Positions 1 to 9,915 are shown, numbered from the stretch's first letter. The stretch is DNA of 64,000 bases from Aureimonas fodinaquatilis (GCF_008369445.1 NZ_VTWH01000004.1:1-64000), one strand, 5' to 3'. Numbers and translations are program-made. Notes: generated by a model from the sequence alone, not told the origin.

Positions 1-378
1 TCTCCCTTTTGCGTCAATCAAAAAATCAAAACATTCGCCAAAAATTTTCAAACGCAAACAAAATCAATGGCCTAAACTCAAACCATTCGCTCACCCAACC
101 GTCATCATGTCAGAATCATTACAGCTGAACCCGACAAACAACCCCGGAATCAGACCCAAACCCAAACGGAATCGCAAAACAAACCAATAACGGAAACTGA
201 TGAGCCTGCACTTTTCAGGAATCATATTGCCAAGTCCGATTGACATAGGGGGTTAAAAGCGGCCAATCCTGAAATTGTGGAGCGCGGTCATATTTGTGCG
301 CGCTTCCTGACATATCGATTTCCGATCAACGGGGTTTTCGCTTGCCGCGGCAACGCGCGCAAGACCAACAAGGCGCGG
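1..378. other. Gene-free left edge, upstream of M23 peptidase
   Basis: No convincing coding region is visible. The first 200 bases are A-rich with short homopolymer runs. An in-frame extension of the peptidase gene back to about position 277 exists, but its residues look like translated non-coding DNA. The stretch probably holds the promoter of the peptidase gene; I could not assign boxes. Confidence 0.5.
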
Positions 379-2313
379 ATGAAGCAGGATCGACATGTAT
401 TGAGTGAGTTGGGCGATACACCGGCCCTTGTTGCGGATCGCCGTCGGCGCCCGGACAGGCGACAGGTATCGGCTCGCTGGCTTGCGGGAACGCTTTTGAC
501 CGGTCTGACATCTGTTACGTTAATGGGCATTGCTCTATCGGCGGCCCATGAGGGGCGGCCGGAACTGACCCGCCCGTTGATCCAGAACCCTGCCGCATCA
601 CTTGCAAGTTCCAATACGCCGCTTGCCAAGGGCGAGCGCGTTTTTGCCACGATGATCCCGCTGCCACGCAGCAAGAAGGTCATTGAAGTTCCTACAATGA
701 TTTCGGAAGGCTCGCGCGAAGTTATTCGGGCCATGCCTTTTGCCTTTGTAACAATGACATTGGGTGCGCGTCACAGCGCAGTGGGTGACTATCCGCCGTT
801 TGATCCGTTGAATGTATTTGCGGAAGTTGAAGGTGGACCCCGCCCTGTGGCTGACCAGGGGCAGATTTATGGTGCCCGCATCGAGTCCGACGTTCAGCTG
901 GCAATGGAAGCTTTCAGCTTCGACAGCCCGGAGCTGGACACATTGGATGACATCGGCACAACGGAAGCAGAACTTCTGCTGCGCCAGACTGAAGAGAACC
1001 TGGATTCAACGCCAATTCAGGTCGCGGCGTTCCTGCCGTTTGACCCAGGCCGGTTTGATCCGACCAGCGATATTCAAGGCTATGTGCCGGGCTCGGCCTT
1101 CCGCGTCATCCAGGAAAATGTTTCCGTCGCGGAGCCGGATAAGGGCAATCAGAACGATCCGCATTATTCGGAAGAAATCATTCCGCTGCGCGAGACTGCC
1201 AAGATTCGAAATCTGCTGACAGAAAATGAGTATGACGAGGCCAATTCCCGCAAGGTCAGTACCGCCCTGTCGGAACTGCTTGGCCGGGATGAACTGACTG
1301 CGGGCGAGGTTTTGCGTCTGGGGCTCACCAGCAAGACCGGCGATCGTCAGATAGTTCGCCTTTCCGCATACAAAGGTGTACGTCACCTCGGCACTGTTGC
1401 TCTTTCTGACGATAGCAAATTTGTCGAAGGGCCGGAGCCAAAGCTGAGCCGCTCTGTTGCAGAAGCATTCGACGAGAACGCCACTGAAGAGCCTATGCGC
1501 AGCAGCATGCCGACCGTTTACGATGGCATTTATCAGGCGTCGCTCTCTTATGGCCTGGACAATCGACTGGTAAGACGCCTGATCGGCATTCTGGCTTCTG
1601 ATCTGGATTTTCAGGCGCGGCTCGATCCCAAGGACAAGCTGACTGTGCTTTACTCACTGTCGGAAGGCAGTACAGAGGCCGACGGCGAATCCGAGCTTCT
1701 ATATATAGAAGCCAATTTCAGTGGTCAGGAACGCCGCTATTACCGCTTCTGGGATGGTGACGCCGAAGTTCTCGATTATTATGATGCCGATGGCAAAAGC
1801 GCACGGCAGTTCATGTTGCGCAATCCGGTGCCAAATGGCCGGTTCACCTCTCCGTTCGGCTCTCGACGCCATCCGGTACTAGGCTATACGCGGACGCACT
1901 GGGGCGTTGACTGGGCGGCACCAAGAGGCACGCCCATTCTTGCCTCCGCTTCCGGCGTTGTAACACAGGCAGGGTGGAGCAGCGGTTATGGCCGGCAGAC
2001 CATCATCAAGCATGCCAATGGCTATGAAACCTCATACTCGCATCAGAACACCATCGCAAAAGGCGTATCGGTTGGTGCAAAGGTTCGGCAGGGTCAGGTT
2101 ATCGGCACGGTGGGATCGACAGGCCTTTCAACCGGCAACCACCTGCATTACGAAGTCAGCGTTAACAACAAGCGTGTTGACCCTATGCGCATTCGTCTTC
2201 CGGCCAGTCGGACACTGAAAGGCGAAAAGCTGGAGGCATTCCGACTGGAGCAGCAGCGAATTGATTCACTGCTTGAAGAGACCACCGAGGACGCCCGGGT
2301 GGCTGGCCGCTGA
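379..2313 (+). CDS. M23 family metallopeptidase (murein endopeptidase), membrane-anchored
   Basis: A likely zinc endopeptidase that cleaves peptidoglycan cross-links in the periplasm. The C-terminal lysostaphin-like domain has both zinc motifs: HWGVD near residue 507 and HLHYE near residue 589, within a typical glycine-rich M23 fold (SPFGSRRHPVLGY upstream). After a basic N-terminus (RRRRPDRR, about residues 21-28) comes one hydrophobic segment at about residues 34-53, so the protein is probably anchored in the inner membrane with the catalytic part outside. The long middle region is acidic and resembles OapA/LysM-like periplasmic regions of this family. I place the start at the ATG at 379 because upstream in-frame residues look non-coding and this start puts the basic region before the membrane segment. 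A hairpin follows the stop. About 644 residues, within the long alphaproteobacterial M23 type. Confidence 0.9.
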   Translation: MKQDRHVLSELGDTPALVADRRRRPDRRQVSARWLAGTLLTGLTSVTLMGIALSAAHEGRPELTRPLIQNPAASLASSNTPLAKGERVFATMIPLPRSKKVIEVPTMISEGSREVIRAMPFAFVTMTLGARHSAVGDYPPFDPLNVFAEVEGGPRPVADQGQIYGARIESDVQLAMEAFSFDSPELDTLDDIGTTEAELLLRQTEENLDSTPIQVAAFLPFDPGRFDPTSDIQGYVPGSAFRVIQENVSVAEPDKGNQNDPHYSEEIIPLRETAKIRNLLTENEYDEANSRKVSTALSELLGRDELTAGEVLRLGLTSKTGDRQIVRLSAYKGVRHLGTVALSDDSKFVEGPEPKLSRSVAEAFDENATEEPMRSSMPTVYDGIYQASLSYGLDNRLVRRLIGILASDLDFQARLDPKDKLTVLYSLSEGSTEADGESELLYIEANFSGQERRYYRFWDGDAEVLDYYDADGKSARQFMLRNPVPNGRFTSPFGSRRHPVLGYTRTHWGVDWAAPRGTPILASASGVVTQAGWSSGYGRQTIIKHANGYETSYSHQNTIAKGVSVGAKVRQGQVIGTVGSTGLSTGNHLHYEVSVNNKRVDPMRIRLPASRTLKGEKLEAFRLEQQRIDSLLEETTEDARVAGR

Positions 2314-2320
2314 AACATTG

Positions 2321-2344
2321 TCAGGTGACCGCTTGATCACCTGA
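2321..2344. terminator. Hairpin between convergent genes
   Basis: Perfect 8-bp arms (TCAGGTGA / TCACCTGA) around an 8-base loop, just after the M23 stop and before the convergent aldo/keto reductase gene. Only a short mixed T-run (AAACCTTTTC) follows, so it may be a weak or bidirectional terminator. Confidence 0.5.
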
Positions 2345-2385
2345 AACCTTTTCATGTTACTCAGTTCGTGCGCAAACGTTTTGGC

Positions 2386-3423
2386 TTAATTCTGCGCCTT
2401 GATGCGAGATTGCGCACGCCAGAGGTCGATGCCACCATCAGTGGCATAGCGATCAATTTCGGAAATCTCGTCAGCCGAGAAGTCCAGATTGTCCAGCGCC
2501 GACAGTGAGTTGTCCAACTGCTCGACAGTGCGGGCACCTATCAATGCAGAGGTGATTGCGGGATTGCGCAATACCCACGCAATTGCCATTTGCGCCAAAG
2601 ACTGACCACGGCGTTCAGCAATATTGTTCAAAGAGCGAATGCGCTCAAGATTCTCACCGCTGATCATTGTTTTGGCAAAGGAACCACCCCGCGTTGCGCG
2701 CGAGAGTTCCGGAACGCCGTTCAGGTACTTGTTGGTGAGCAATCCCTGCGCCAGCGGCGAAAACGCAATGCAGCCAAGACCAATATCGCGCAACGTATCC
2801 AGCAATTCATCCTCCACCCAACGATTCAGCATCGAATAGGATGGCTGGTGGATGATGAAGGGTGTTCCCTGCTGTTTCAGGATCTCATACGCTTTGAGCG
2901 TCATATCCGCTGAGTAGGATGAAACGCCGACGTAAAGCGCTTTGCCCGACCGAACAATCTGGTCAAGCGCACCCATTGTCTCTTCCAATGGGGTGTCTGG
3001 ATCGGGCCGGTGGTGGTAAAAAATATCGACATAGTCCAGACCCATGCGCTTCAGGCTCTGGTCCAGACTGGCAATCAAATATTTTCGCGAGCCAAAGTTT
3101 CCATAAGGCCCGGGCCACATGTTCCAGCCCGCTTTGGTGGAGATCAGCAACTCATCGCGGTATGGCTGGAAATCAAGCTGCATCCAGCGGCCCATGTTTT
3201 CCTCAGCAGACCCGGCCGGCGGCCCATAATTGTTCGCCAGATCAAAATGCGTAACACCGCGATCAAAAGCCCGGCGCAAGACGGCACGGCCCGTTTCAAA
3301 AACATCTTCGCCGCCGAAATTCTGCCAAAGCCCAAGTGAGATCGCAGGCAGTTGCAGGCCAGAGCGCCCGGTGCGCCGATAAGGCATTGAATCATATCGC
3401 GACTGTTCCGCAACATATGGCAT
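2386..3423 (-). CDS. mgrA: Aldo/keto reductase, L-glyceraldehyde 3-phosphate reductase type
   Basis: 345 residues, the usual length for the YghZ/Gpr family (AKR14), which reduces L-glyceraldehyde 3-phosphate and methylglyoxal-like aldehydes with NADPH. Visible family features: the N-terminal YRRTGRSGLQLPAISLG strand; catalytic Asp and Tyr in FDLANNYGPPAGSAEENMG; the conserved Lys in STKAGW; the catalytic His in FYHHRPD; and the NADPH-binding region near the C-terminus (SALIGARTVEQL). The start has an AGGA Shine-Dalgarno 8 bases upstream. It lies 47 bases downstream of the extensin-like gene on the same strand and could share its transcript, although the functions are unrelated. Specific substrate is inferred from family resemblance. 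Confidence 0.9.
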   Translation of the reverse strand: MPYVAEQSRYDSMPYRRTGRSGLQLPAISLGLWQNFGGEDVFETGRAVLRRAFDRGVTHFDLANNYGPPAGSAEENMGRWMQLDFQPYRDELLISTKAGWNMWPGPYGNFGSRKYLIASLDQSLKRMGLDYVDIFYHHRPDPDTPLEETMGALDQIVRSGKALYVGVSSYSADMTLKAYEILKQQGTPFIIHQPSYSMLNRWVEDELLDTLRDIGLGCIAFSPLAQGLLTNKYLNGVPELSRATRGGSFAKTMISGENLERIRSLNNIAERRGQSLAQMAIAWVLRNPAITSALIGARTVEQLDNSLSALDNLDFSADEISEIDRYATDGGIDLWRAQSRIKAQN

Positions 3424-3470
3424 TGGTCATATCCTGTTATTGGCGGCTATGCGAATTGCACAAGGCAGGC

Positions 3471-4367
3471 TTATCTACAGTAGGTTGAGTTATTCGATCT
3501 GGCTGCAATGTCCAGATGAAAATGCGTTGTGTGGTCCGCATCGGTGCCAGGCCCGAGAACAGTTCTGAACGGACCACAGGCTGCACGGCGAATTGCCGCC
3601 AGAAATTTATCTTCCTGAGATCCTGGGGCCTGCGCCGTAACCTCAATGCGCTTGCCGGATTCAAATTCGAAGGAAGATATATCGACTGCACTGCCGCGCG
3701 AGTGTTCGGAAATCTGCTTTTCGGAAGCACGGTCACGGCAAACATAGGTCGAGGCTTGAGCGATTGCCGCCAGTTTCTCACCGTCCAGCTCTTTCTCCAC
3801 CGCTGATGTGACGCTTTCGGCAACCCAGATATCCAGTGCCAATGCCGCCCGGCAGAGCATGCGCGTGTCCGGTCCAATAGTGGCTCCAGACGAAAACTTC
3901 TTCAGAAGAACAGGGCGCAAGACTCCGCATTGCTCTTCCGAAATGCTGGCCTCTATCGAAAACTCTGCACCGCGTTGGCGCAGTTCCGCTTCACAGGTTT
4001 CCGCATCCAGCACTGCCGCGGCGGCCTCAGTGGCCTCGGTGGGCGTTACGCCAGCATCCGGTGTTGGCGGGGCTGTGTCTTCCGGCACCGTTCTGGCTTT
4101 TTCCGGCGGAACATAAGCTGCTGGTGGCTCATCTTTGGGCTTGGCAGGCTTGGCAGGTTCATCAGGCTCTGCCGTTTCCGGCGGTTCAGCGCGTTCTGCC
4201 GGCTTAGGTGGGGCTACCGGCATTGCAGGGTCAGCGGCTTCATCGCCCGGGCGCGGGGAAGGCAGAGGTAATTCCGAGCCAGTGGCTTCCGGCTCTTGAG
4301 CCAAAGCCGGTAATTGCATTGAGACAAGGAGAGACAGCACGATGACCTTTGTGAGTAACGTGCGCAT
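3471..4367 (-). CDS. Extensin-like family protein (secreted)
   Basis: About 298 residues. A signal peptide (about residues 1-23, MRTLLTKVIVLSLLVSMQLP then ALAQ) is followed by roughly 100 residues rich in Pro, Glu and Ala, a wall-spanning-like linker. The C-terminal extensin-like domain (PF06904 type, common in rhizobia) begins at CEAELRQRG. It shows HSRGSAVDI and HTTHFHLDIA, the His/Asp arrangement of M15/VanY-like zinc peptidases, so a peptidoglycan carboxypeptidase or endopeptidase role is plausible but inferred. The ATG at 4367 is chosen because GGAGAG lies just upstream and it begins the signal peptide. The gene is 11 bases downstream of the L,D-transpeptidase gene, so the two wall-active proteins are probably co-transcribed. 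Confidence 0.85.
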   Translation of the reverse strand: MRTLLTKVIVLSLLVSMQLPALAQEPEATGSELPLPSPRPGDEAADPAMPVAPPKPAERAEPPETAEPDEPAKPAKPKDEPPAAYVPPEKARTVPEDTAPPTPDAGVTPTEATEAAAAVLDAETCEAELRQRGAEFSIEASISEEQCGVLRPVLLKKFSSGATIGPDTRMLCRAALALDIWVAESVTSAVEKELDGEKLAAIAQASTYVCRDRASEKQISEHSRGSAVDISSFEFESGKRIEVTAQAPGSQEDKFLAAIRRAACGPFRTVLGPGTDADHTTHFHLDIAARSNNSTYCR

Positions 4368-4378
4368 CAGCTCTCCAA

Positions 4379-5668
4379 TCAATCGATGAATTCCACGACC
4401 ACACCGGGTTTGACAATTTTTGCCAGTTCCTGCGCGTCCCAGTTTGTCAGGCGGATACAACCATGGCTGTTGGTTTTGCCAATCTGTGATGGCTCGGGAG
4501 TGCCATGAATGCCGTAAGTTGGCTTGGACAAGGCAATCCAGACCGAGCCAACAGGCCCGTTAGGTCCCGGTGGAATCGTCAGCACGCGGGTGTTGTTGCC
4601 CTGCTGAAAATTGATCTTCGGATTGTAAGTGTAATTCGGATTCAGTGCGATGCGGGTCACTTCCACAATGCCGCTTGGCGATGGTGTCGCCGAAGACCCG
4701 ATTGTGGCTGGATAGGCTGCGACCAGACGCCCGGCTTCATCATAGGCGCGAACCTGCTCCCTGCCCTTGTCGGCAATGATGCGGGAAACCGGAGTGGCCA
4801 CATTCTTCCCGGTGTCCATCACTTTGAGCAAAGTGCCGGGGCGGCTGAAATCAGCCTCTGGATTGAGACTGCGCAGATAGTTTTCATCCATGTGAAACCG
4901 CTCGGCCAGCATTTCAGAAACACGTTCGTAGGACATGGCGGGCAACAACGCCTTCTCACCATAGTCTGATGGAATGGACGCAACGAACGGCCCTGCAACA
5001 TCTTCATTGGTAATTTCATACTGCTTGATGGCCGGCCCGCCGGTCATATGCAGCTCTTCCAGCAAGGCCTGCGGGTTGGAAGCATCGATACGCTTGCCGG
5101 TCATCTCGAAATAGGCGGCCACTGCCTTATTGACGTTGGAGCCCATTCTTCCGTCGATAACGCCGGGAGAAATCCCTGCCCTGTCCAGCAAAACCTGCAA
5201 GGCGGCAACCTCAATTGTCGCCTTGGTGCCGGAAGGTCCTGCAACCGGCGGGGCCGGGTTTGTCTCAATCATCGGCTGGCCGGGCTGCATCGGCTGCACG
5301 GCGGGCGGCACTTGCTCGATCGAACCGGTATATCCGCGATCAACCGGCGGATAACCCGCCTGCCTGTTGTCATAATAGTCGCGGCCGACTGGTCCTTCCA
5401 GTACAGCACCAGGAGGCGGAGCGCTCAGTGCAATTGGCGGCTCTCCATAGCCGCGCTGCGGTGGCTCTTCCACCGAGATAATCTGCCCATAGGCGTCAAC
5501 CGTAACAATTCGGCCCTGATCGTCAAGAAAGCGCTCAACGCCGTTCATGTCGAGATTGTTGTAATACGCATCGTTCTGATAGCCATATTGCGATAGCGCC
5601 GGCCCCGTCATAACTGACAGGACACCAGGCAGTACCAAAGCCAACGCCAGACGGCGCACTGCAATCAT
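4379..5668 (-). CDS. L,D-transpeptidase (YkuD) with peptidoglycan-binding domain
   Basis: Likely periplasmic enzyme making 3-3 peptidoglycan cross-links or attaching proteins to the wall. The C-terminal YkuD domain has IHGTPEPSQIG and the catalytic motif NSHGCIRL, in which Cys is the nucleophile. A PG_binding_1-like domain lies in the middle (VAALQVLLDRAGISPGVIDG). The N-terminus is a signal peptide (MIAVRRLALALVLPGVL). The start at 5668 is preferred because GAGG lies six bases upstream; an in-frame ATG at 5710 has no such site and would add 14 residues. The linker after the signal peptide is Pro/Gly/Tyr-rich. The extensin-like gene follows 11 bases downstream in a probable wall-modification operon. 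Confidence 0.88.
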   Translation of the reverse strand: MIAVRRLALALVLPGVLSVMTGPALSQYGYQNDAYYNNLDMNGVERFLDDQGRIVTVDAYGQIISVEEPPQRGYGEPPIALSAPPPGAVLEGPVGRDYYDNRQAGYPPVDRGYTGSIEQVPPAVQPMQPGQPMIETNPAPPVAGPSGTKATIEVAALQVLLDRAGISPGVIDGRMGSNVNKAVAAYFEMTGKRIDASNPQALLEELHMTGGPAIKQYEITNEDVAGPFVASIPSDYGEKALLPAMSYERVSEMLAERFHMDENYLRSLNPEADFSRPGTLLKVMDTGKNVATPVSRIIADKGREQVRAYDEAGRLVAAYPATIGSSATPSPSGIVEVTRIALNPNYTYNPKINFQQGNNTRVLTIPPGPNGPVGSVWIALSKPTYGIHGTPEPSQIGKTNSHGCIRLTNWDAQELAKIVKPGVVVEFID

Positions 5669-5833
5669 AACCAACCTCATTCCACGACCGGACATAAACA
5701 GAGTTACCATGACGAAATATGGTTACTGAATGGCAAAGGAAACGGTCAGGAACGTGTTCTGGCGCAGAATGGCAGGTAAAATATTCCGTTATGTCTGTTT
5801 GGCTGATTGAAGCGCGGCAGAAATGTCACGGAT

Positions 5834-6265
5834 TCATCGTGCAGCGCGTGCATTGCCCCCACCCGCAAAGGCTGGAAAATGCAGCGCTTTGGGCCCTATG
5901 TTCAGGCTGATTTGCAGACTGTCAGCAATGCGGTGAGCCCGATCGATCAATGCAGCAGCAGCCTCTCCCCTGCAGAGCTCATTCACTGTTGCTTCAAACA
6001 TCGCCAACCATTGCTGAAAGTGCTCCGGTGCAAGGCCCAGTCCATGGTGCCTGACATGGGGTTTGCCGGCATATCGCCCTGCGCGCAAAGTCACCGACGC
6101 CCAAAAATCCACCATAGTCGCCAAATGCGCATCCCAACGACCGTTCAGCTTGCTTTCGAAAATCGGCCCAAGAGCAGCATCTGCCCGAACACGCGCGTAA
6201 AATGCATGAACAACGTTGTGTATCAGTGTTTCAGTGATGATTTCGGGGCGCGGATCAACACGCAT
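5834..6265 (-). CDS. Group III truncated haemoglobin
   Basis: About 144 residues, matching small 2-over-2 globins. Group III features include ITETLIHNVVHAFYARVRAD at the start, GPIFESKLNGRWDAH, and HHGLGLAPEHFQQWLAMF, containing the proximal haem His and the conserved EHFxxW motif. In related bacteria these globins are linked to nitric-oxide or oxygen chemistry. I choose the ATG at 6265: it begins at the family's usual N-terminus, while the upstream ATG at 6322 lies inside the palindromic operator and has no ribosome-binding site. Divergent from nsrR, with the candidate NsrR site about 50 bases upstream, so NO-dependent derepression is expected. Confidence 0.85.
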   Translation of the reverse strand: MRVDPRPEIITETLIHNVVHAFYARVRADAALGPIFESKLNGRWDAHLATMVDFWASVTLRAGRYAGKPHVRHHGLGLAPEHFQQWLAMFEATVNELCRGEAAAALIDRAHRIADSLQISLNIGPKALHFPAFAGGGNARAAR

Positions 6266-6312
6266 TTTGACACCGTGAACTGTGAAATTGACGTCAGCAG
6301 GATTAGACAATA

Positions 6313-6337
6313 AAACATGCATTGTAAATGCATGTTT
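6313..6337. promoter_or_regulatory. Candidate NsrR operator between haemoglobin and nsrR
   Basis: A 25-bp palindrome with perfect 11-bp arms (AAACATGCATT / AATGCATGTTT) around three bases. It resembles the published 11-1-11 NsrR consensus built from ATGCAT half-sites. It lies between two divergent genes, one of which is nsrR itself, suggesting autoregulation and joint control of the globin. Confidence 0.75.
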
Positions 6338-6346
6338 GGAGAAGCC

Positions 6347-6784
6347 ATGCGCCTGACCGCCCATACCGATTATGGTCTGCGAGTTCTGATGTCACTTGCT
6401 GTCATGGAAGGCAGGGTTGTCACCATCGAGGAACTTGCCGAACGGCACGGGATATCGCGAAACCATCTGATGAAAGTCGCACTGACGTTGGTCAATCTGG
6501 GCTTTGTCAAAAGCATACGCGGCCGTGGCGGCGGCCTGACTTTGGCCCAAATGCCCGGTTCGCTTCAAATGGGCCATGTTGTTCGCAGTCTGGAAAGTGA
6601 TGTGGAACTGGTTGCCTGTCTCGGATCCGGCCAATGCAACTGCGTGTTTCACGGCGCCTGCAAGTTGACCGGCGCACTTGGGCGGGCAGTGGAAGCCTTT
6701 TTTGCCGAGCTTGACCGTCTCACATTGGCCGATCTGGTGGCTGACCCGTGCAGGATGCGCGAAAGACTGGCGGTGCTGGCATGA
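6347..6784 (+). CDS. nsrR: Rrf2 family NO-sensing repressor NsrR
   Basis: About 145 residues, Rrf2 size. The N-terminal winged helix starts MRLTAHTDYGLRVLMSLA, and the recognition region is ELAERHGISRNHLMKV followed by the wing GFVKSIRGRGGGLTLA. Three Cys that ligate the iron-sulphur cluster lie in CLGSGQCNCVFHGAC, in the arrangement of NsrR rather than IscR. The ATG at 6347 has GGAG eight bases upstream and opens the HTH correctly; an upstream in-frame ATG at 6317 lies in the operator. Known NsrR proteins lose DNA binding when NO reacts with the cluster. The stop overlaps the next gene by four bases (ATGA). Confidence 0.9.
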   Translation: MRLTAHTDYGLRVLMSLAVMEGRVVTIEELAERHGISRNHLMKVALTLVNLGFVKSIRGRGGGLTLAQMPGSLQMGHVVRSLESDVELVACLGSGQCNCVFHGACKLTGALGRAVEAFFAELDRLTLADLVADPCRMRERLAVLA

Positions 6785-7122
6785 ACATTAAAGAGCTTTG
6801 CCGCAAGTCGGAACGCAGCGGCGATGATCCGTTGAGGCCGGTTGTGATTGAGCGGGACGCCAATGGCGAGTTCACCATCGAGGCCGACGGACTTGCTGCA
6901 TGTTTCAAACGCCCGGTGGAAGAGTTTCGCAACCTGATGACTCGGGGACAGGTGGTCAGCACAGTCGAGGCTGGCCAAGGCGATGACGCCGGCCGTTTTC
7001 GCCTGACTGTGCGTTGCGGCAACCAGATGTGGCAGGCGATTGTGAGTGTGGATGGTGGCATTATCAGCCAGTCAACCGGATTTGCTCCGGCAACCAGCCA
7101 CTCTGCCAAATCCGAAGTTTAG
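6781..7122 (+). CDS. DUF6522-like protein, co-operonic with nsrR
   Basis: 113 residues. The pattern IERDANGEFTIEADGLAACF, then a three-residue-spaced region ending VEAGQGDDAGRFRLTVR, then a short beta-rich end ending QSTGF, matches my memory of the DUF6522 family of small alphaproteobacterial proteins. Biochemical function is unknown. No signal peptide or membrane segment is visible, so it is probably cytoplasmic. ATG overlaps the nsrR stop (ATGA), indicating translational coupling, and places it in the NO-responsive unit. The last 20 residues are Ser/Thr-rich and probably disordered. Family naming is moderately sure; the gene itself is very likely real. Confidence 0.75.
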   Translation: MNIKELCRKSERSGDDPLRPVVIERDANGEFTIEADGLAACFKRPVEEFRNLMTRGQVVSTVEAGQGDDAGRFRLTVRCGNQMWQAIVSVDGGIISQSTGFAPATSHSAKSEV

Positions 7123-7162
7123 ACTGTTACGGGCAGGTTAAAACCTCGGCGCTGCAACGATT

Positions 7163-7200
7163 AATGGTGCCTTCGCGTTTGTGAACACAAAGGCACCATT
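7163..7200. terminator. Convergent hairpin after DUF6522 gene and clpB
   Basis: Arms AATGGTGCCTT / AAGGCACCATT are perfectly complementary. The loop itself contains a second small hairpin (TTTGTG aa CACAAA). No strong T-tract follows on either side, so terminator function is inferred from its place between two converging genes. Confidence 0.5.
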
Positions 7201-7204
7201 CAAA

Positions 7205-9826
7205 TCAAGCCGCGAAGCGATCTCCGTCGCTGCCGCTTTTTGAGCCGACGACATAGAATTGAAGCCGGTCATTGCCAGCGGAAATCTTGACGCGATCCTC
7301 GTCCTTGATTTCGCCAAGCAGCAGTTTTTCCGCCAGCGGATCCTGAACCTCGCGCTGGATAACCCGTTTCAGAGGGCGTGCCCCGTAAGCCGGATCATAG
7401 CCCTTGTCTGCCAGCCAGTCTTTTGCAGAAGGCTCCAGTTCAAGAACGATTTCCCGATCTACCAGAAGCTTTTCGAGTCGCTTCATCTGAATATCGACAA
7501 TGGCGCCCATTTCAGAACGATGCAGGCGGTGGAACAGGATGATCTCGTCCACCCGGTTCAGGAATTCCGGCCGGAAACTGGAGCGGACAACATCCATTAC
7601 CTGCTCGCGCACGCTGTCAACATCTTCGCCGTCTCTCAGCGAAACCAGATATTCGGCTCCAAGATTCGACGTCATGATGATCAGAGTATTGCGAAAATCC
7701 ACCGTGCGCCCCTGGCCATCGGTCAGGCGACCATCATCCAGCACCTGCAACAGCACGTTGAACACATCCGGATGCGCCTTTTCGATTTCGTCGAAAAGAA
7801 TGACCTGGTAGGGCCGACGGCGGACAGCCTCGGTCAGCACGCCACCCTCTTCGTAGCCAACATAACCAGGAGGTGCGCCGATCAATCTTGAAACCGAATG
7901 CTTTTCCATGAATTCCGACATGTCGATGCGAACCATTGCGGTTTCTTCATCAAACAGAAAATTTGCCAGAGCCTTGGTCAGCTCGGTTTTGCCGACGCCG
8001 GTCGGGCCGAGAAATATGAACGAACCCAAAGGCCGGTTCGGATCCTGCAGGCCCGCACGCGCACGGCGAACCGCCCGCGAAACAGCCTGTACGGCTTCGC
8101 CCTGCCCGATCACGGTTTTGCCGATCACATCTTCCATCCGCAACAGTTTGTCACGCTCGCCTTCCAGCATTCTGTCGACCGGAATTCCAGTCCAGCGCGA
8201 AACAACCTGTGCCACATGATCTGCCGTCACGGTTTCCTCAACCATTGGCCCGGCACGGCTCAGATCAGCCGCCTCCGCTGCCTGAAGCTGTTTTTCAAGC
8301 TCAGGAATTTCGCCATAGGTCAACTCACCCGCCCGTTGAAACTCGCCGTTGCGCTGGGCAATCGCCAGTGCATTGCGCGCCTCATCCAGCTTCCGCTTCA
8401 GTTCGGCGGCAAGCCCCAGTCGGGATTTTTCAGCCTGCCAGGATGCGGTCAATCCGTCGGATTGCTCCTGAAGATCGGCCAATTCAGCTTCCAGCCTTTC
8501 CAACCGGCTGCGCGCTCCGTCGTCGGTCTCCTTCTTCAGAACTTCCCGTTCAATTTTCAGCTGAACAATACGCCGGTCAATTTCGTCCAATGCCTCAGGC
8601 TTGGAATCCACCGCCATCCGCAAGCGCGCCGCACCTTCATCAATCAGATCAATGGCTTTGTCGGGCAAGAAACGGTCGGTGATGTAGCGGTTGGAAAGCT
8701 GGGCCGCGGCCACCAAGGCAGAGTCCGATATCCGGACCTTGTGGTGCTGCTCATACTTCTCTTTCAAGCCGCGCAGAATGGAAACCGTATCCTCAACCGT
8801 CGGCTCATCCACGAACACCGGTTGAAAACGCCGGGCAAGTGCGGGATCTTTTTCGACATGTTTGCGATATTCATCCAGCGTAGTCGCACCAACGCAGTGC
8901 AGTTCTCCACGAGCCAGCGCTGGCTTCAACAGGTTGGAAGCGTCCATTGCTCCATCTGCCTTGCCCGCACCAACCAGCGTGTGCATTTCATCAATGAACA
9001 GGATGATGTTGCCGTCAGCAGACTGAACCTCGGACAAAACTGATTTCAACCGCTCTTCAAACTCGCCGCGATATTTTGCACCGGCAATCAAGGATCCCAT
9101 ATCCAGCGCCATCAACTGCTTGTCACGCAGGGATTCCGGCACATCGCCATCGACCAGCCGCAAGGCCAGCCCCTCAGCAATAGCAGTCTTGCCCACACCT
9201 GGCTCACCAATCAGCACAGGGTTGTTTTTCGTACGCCGTGAAAGAACCTGGATTGTGCGTCGAATCTCGTCATCACGCCCGATCACCGGATCCAGTTTGC
9301 CTTCCCGTGCGTCCTTCGTCAGATCGCGGGCATAGCGCTTCAAGGCCTCATAACCCTGTTCGGCAGAGGCACTGTCGGCAGTCCGACCTTTGCGAATTTC
9401 ATTGATTGCGGAATTCAATCCGCCCGGGGTAACGCCCGCTTTTGCCAAAATCTCGGATGTTTTGGCAGACTTTTCCATGGCCAGAGCCAAAAGCAGCCGC
9501 TCGACGGTTACGAAGCTGTCGCCCGCTTTTTTGGCAATCTCTTCGGCTGTGGCAAAAACCTTGGCCGTAGCAGGCGCAAGGTACATCTGGCCGGAGCCGC
9601 CCGATACGCGCGGCATGGCTTCCAATGCGGCGTCCACACCGGCTTTGACAGACTGAACCTGCCCACCGGCTCTTTCAATCAAGCCGGCGGCCATGCCTTC
9701 CGGGTCGTCAACCAGGACTTTAAGCAAATGCTCCGGCGAAAACTGCTGATGATCTCGCGTCAAAGCCAGAGTCTGAGCACTTTGAACAAAACCACGTGCC
9801 CGCTCGGTGTATTTTTCCAAATTCAT
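7205..9826 (-). CDS. clpB: ATP-dependent disaggregase ClpB
   Basis: About 873 residues, typical ClpB length. It works with DnaK to pull apart protein aggregates in the cytoplasm. Order: Clp N domain ([21 protein letters not shown]); first AAA domain with Walker [16 protein letters not shown] and Walker [15 protein letters not shown]; the coiled-coil middle domain, rich in Leu/Glu/Lys, that separates ClpB from ClpA; second AAA domain with [15 protein letters not shown] and [15 protein letters not shown]; and the C-terminal small domain. The start at 9826 follows AAGGGGATAAG and gives the standard MNLEKYT beginning. A heat-shock-type promoter candidate lies about 90 bases upstream, and the RpoH-type sigma gene lies 15 kb away in this window. 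Confidence 0.97.
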   Translation of the reverse strand: MNLEKYTERARGFVQSAQTLALTRDHQQFSPEHLLKVLVDDPEGMAAGLIERAGGQVQSVKAGVDAALEAMPRVSGGSGQMYLAPATAKVFATAEEIAKKAGDSFVTVERLLLALAMEKSAKTSEILAKAGVTPGGLNSAINEIRKGRTADSASAEQGYEALKRYARDLTKDAREGKLDPVIGRDDEIRRTIQVLSRRTKNNPVLIGEPGVGKTAIAEGLALRLVDGDVPESLRDKQLMALDMGSLIAGAKYRGEFEERLKSVLSEVQSADGNIILFIDEMHTLVGAGKADGAMDASNLLKPALARGELHCVGATTLDEYRKHVEKDPALARRFQPVFVDEPTVEDTVSILRGLKEKYEQHHKVRISDSALVAAAQLSNRYITDRFLPDKAIDLIDEGAARLRMAVDSKPEALDEIDRRIVQLKIEREVLKKETDDGARSRLERLEAELADLQEQSDGLTASWQAEKSRLGLAAELKRKLDEARNALAIAQRNGEFQRAGELTYGEIPELEKQLQAAEAADLSRAGPMVEETVTADHVAQVVSRWTGIPVDRMLEGERDKLLRMEDVIGKTVIGQGEAVQAVSRAVRRARAGLQDPNRPLGSFIFLGPTGVGKTELTKALANFLFDEETAMVRIDMSEFMEKHSVSRLIGAPPGYVGYEEGGVLTEAVRRRPYQVILFDEIEKAHPDVFNVLLQVLDDGRLTDGQGRTVDFRNTLIIMTSNLGAEYLVSLRDGEDVDSVREQVMDVVRSSFRPEFLNRVDEIILFHRLHRSEMGAIVDIQMKRLEKLLVDREIVLELEPSAKDWLADKGYDPAYGARPLKRVIQREVQDPLAEKLLLGEIKDEDRVKISAGNDRLQFYVVGSKSGSDGDRFAA

Positions 9827-9915
9827 TCTTATCCCCTTTCGATACGCAACCCGCTGTGCGGCATTCGGATCGGTGTTTGGAGTCGGCTCCCGATAAGGCA
9901 AGCCGCTGAACACGA

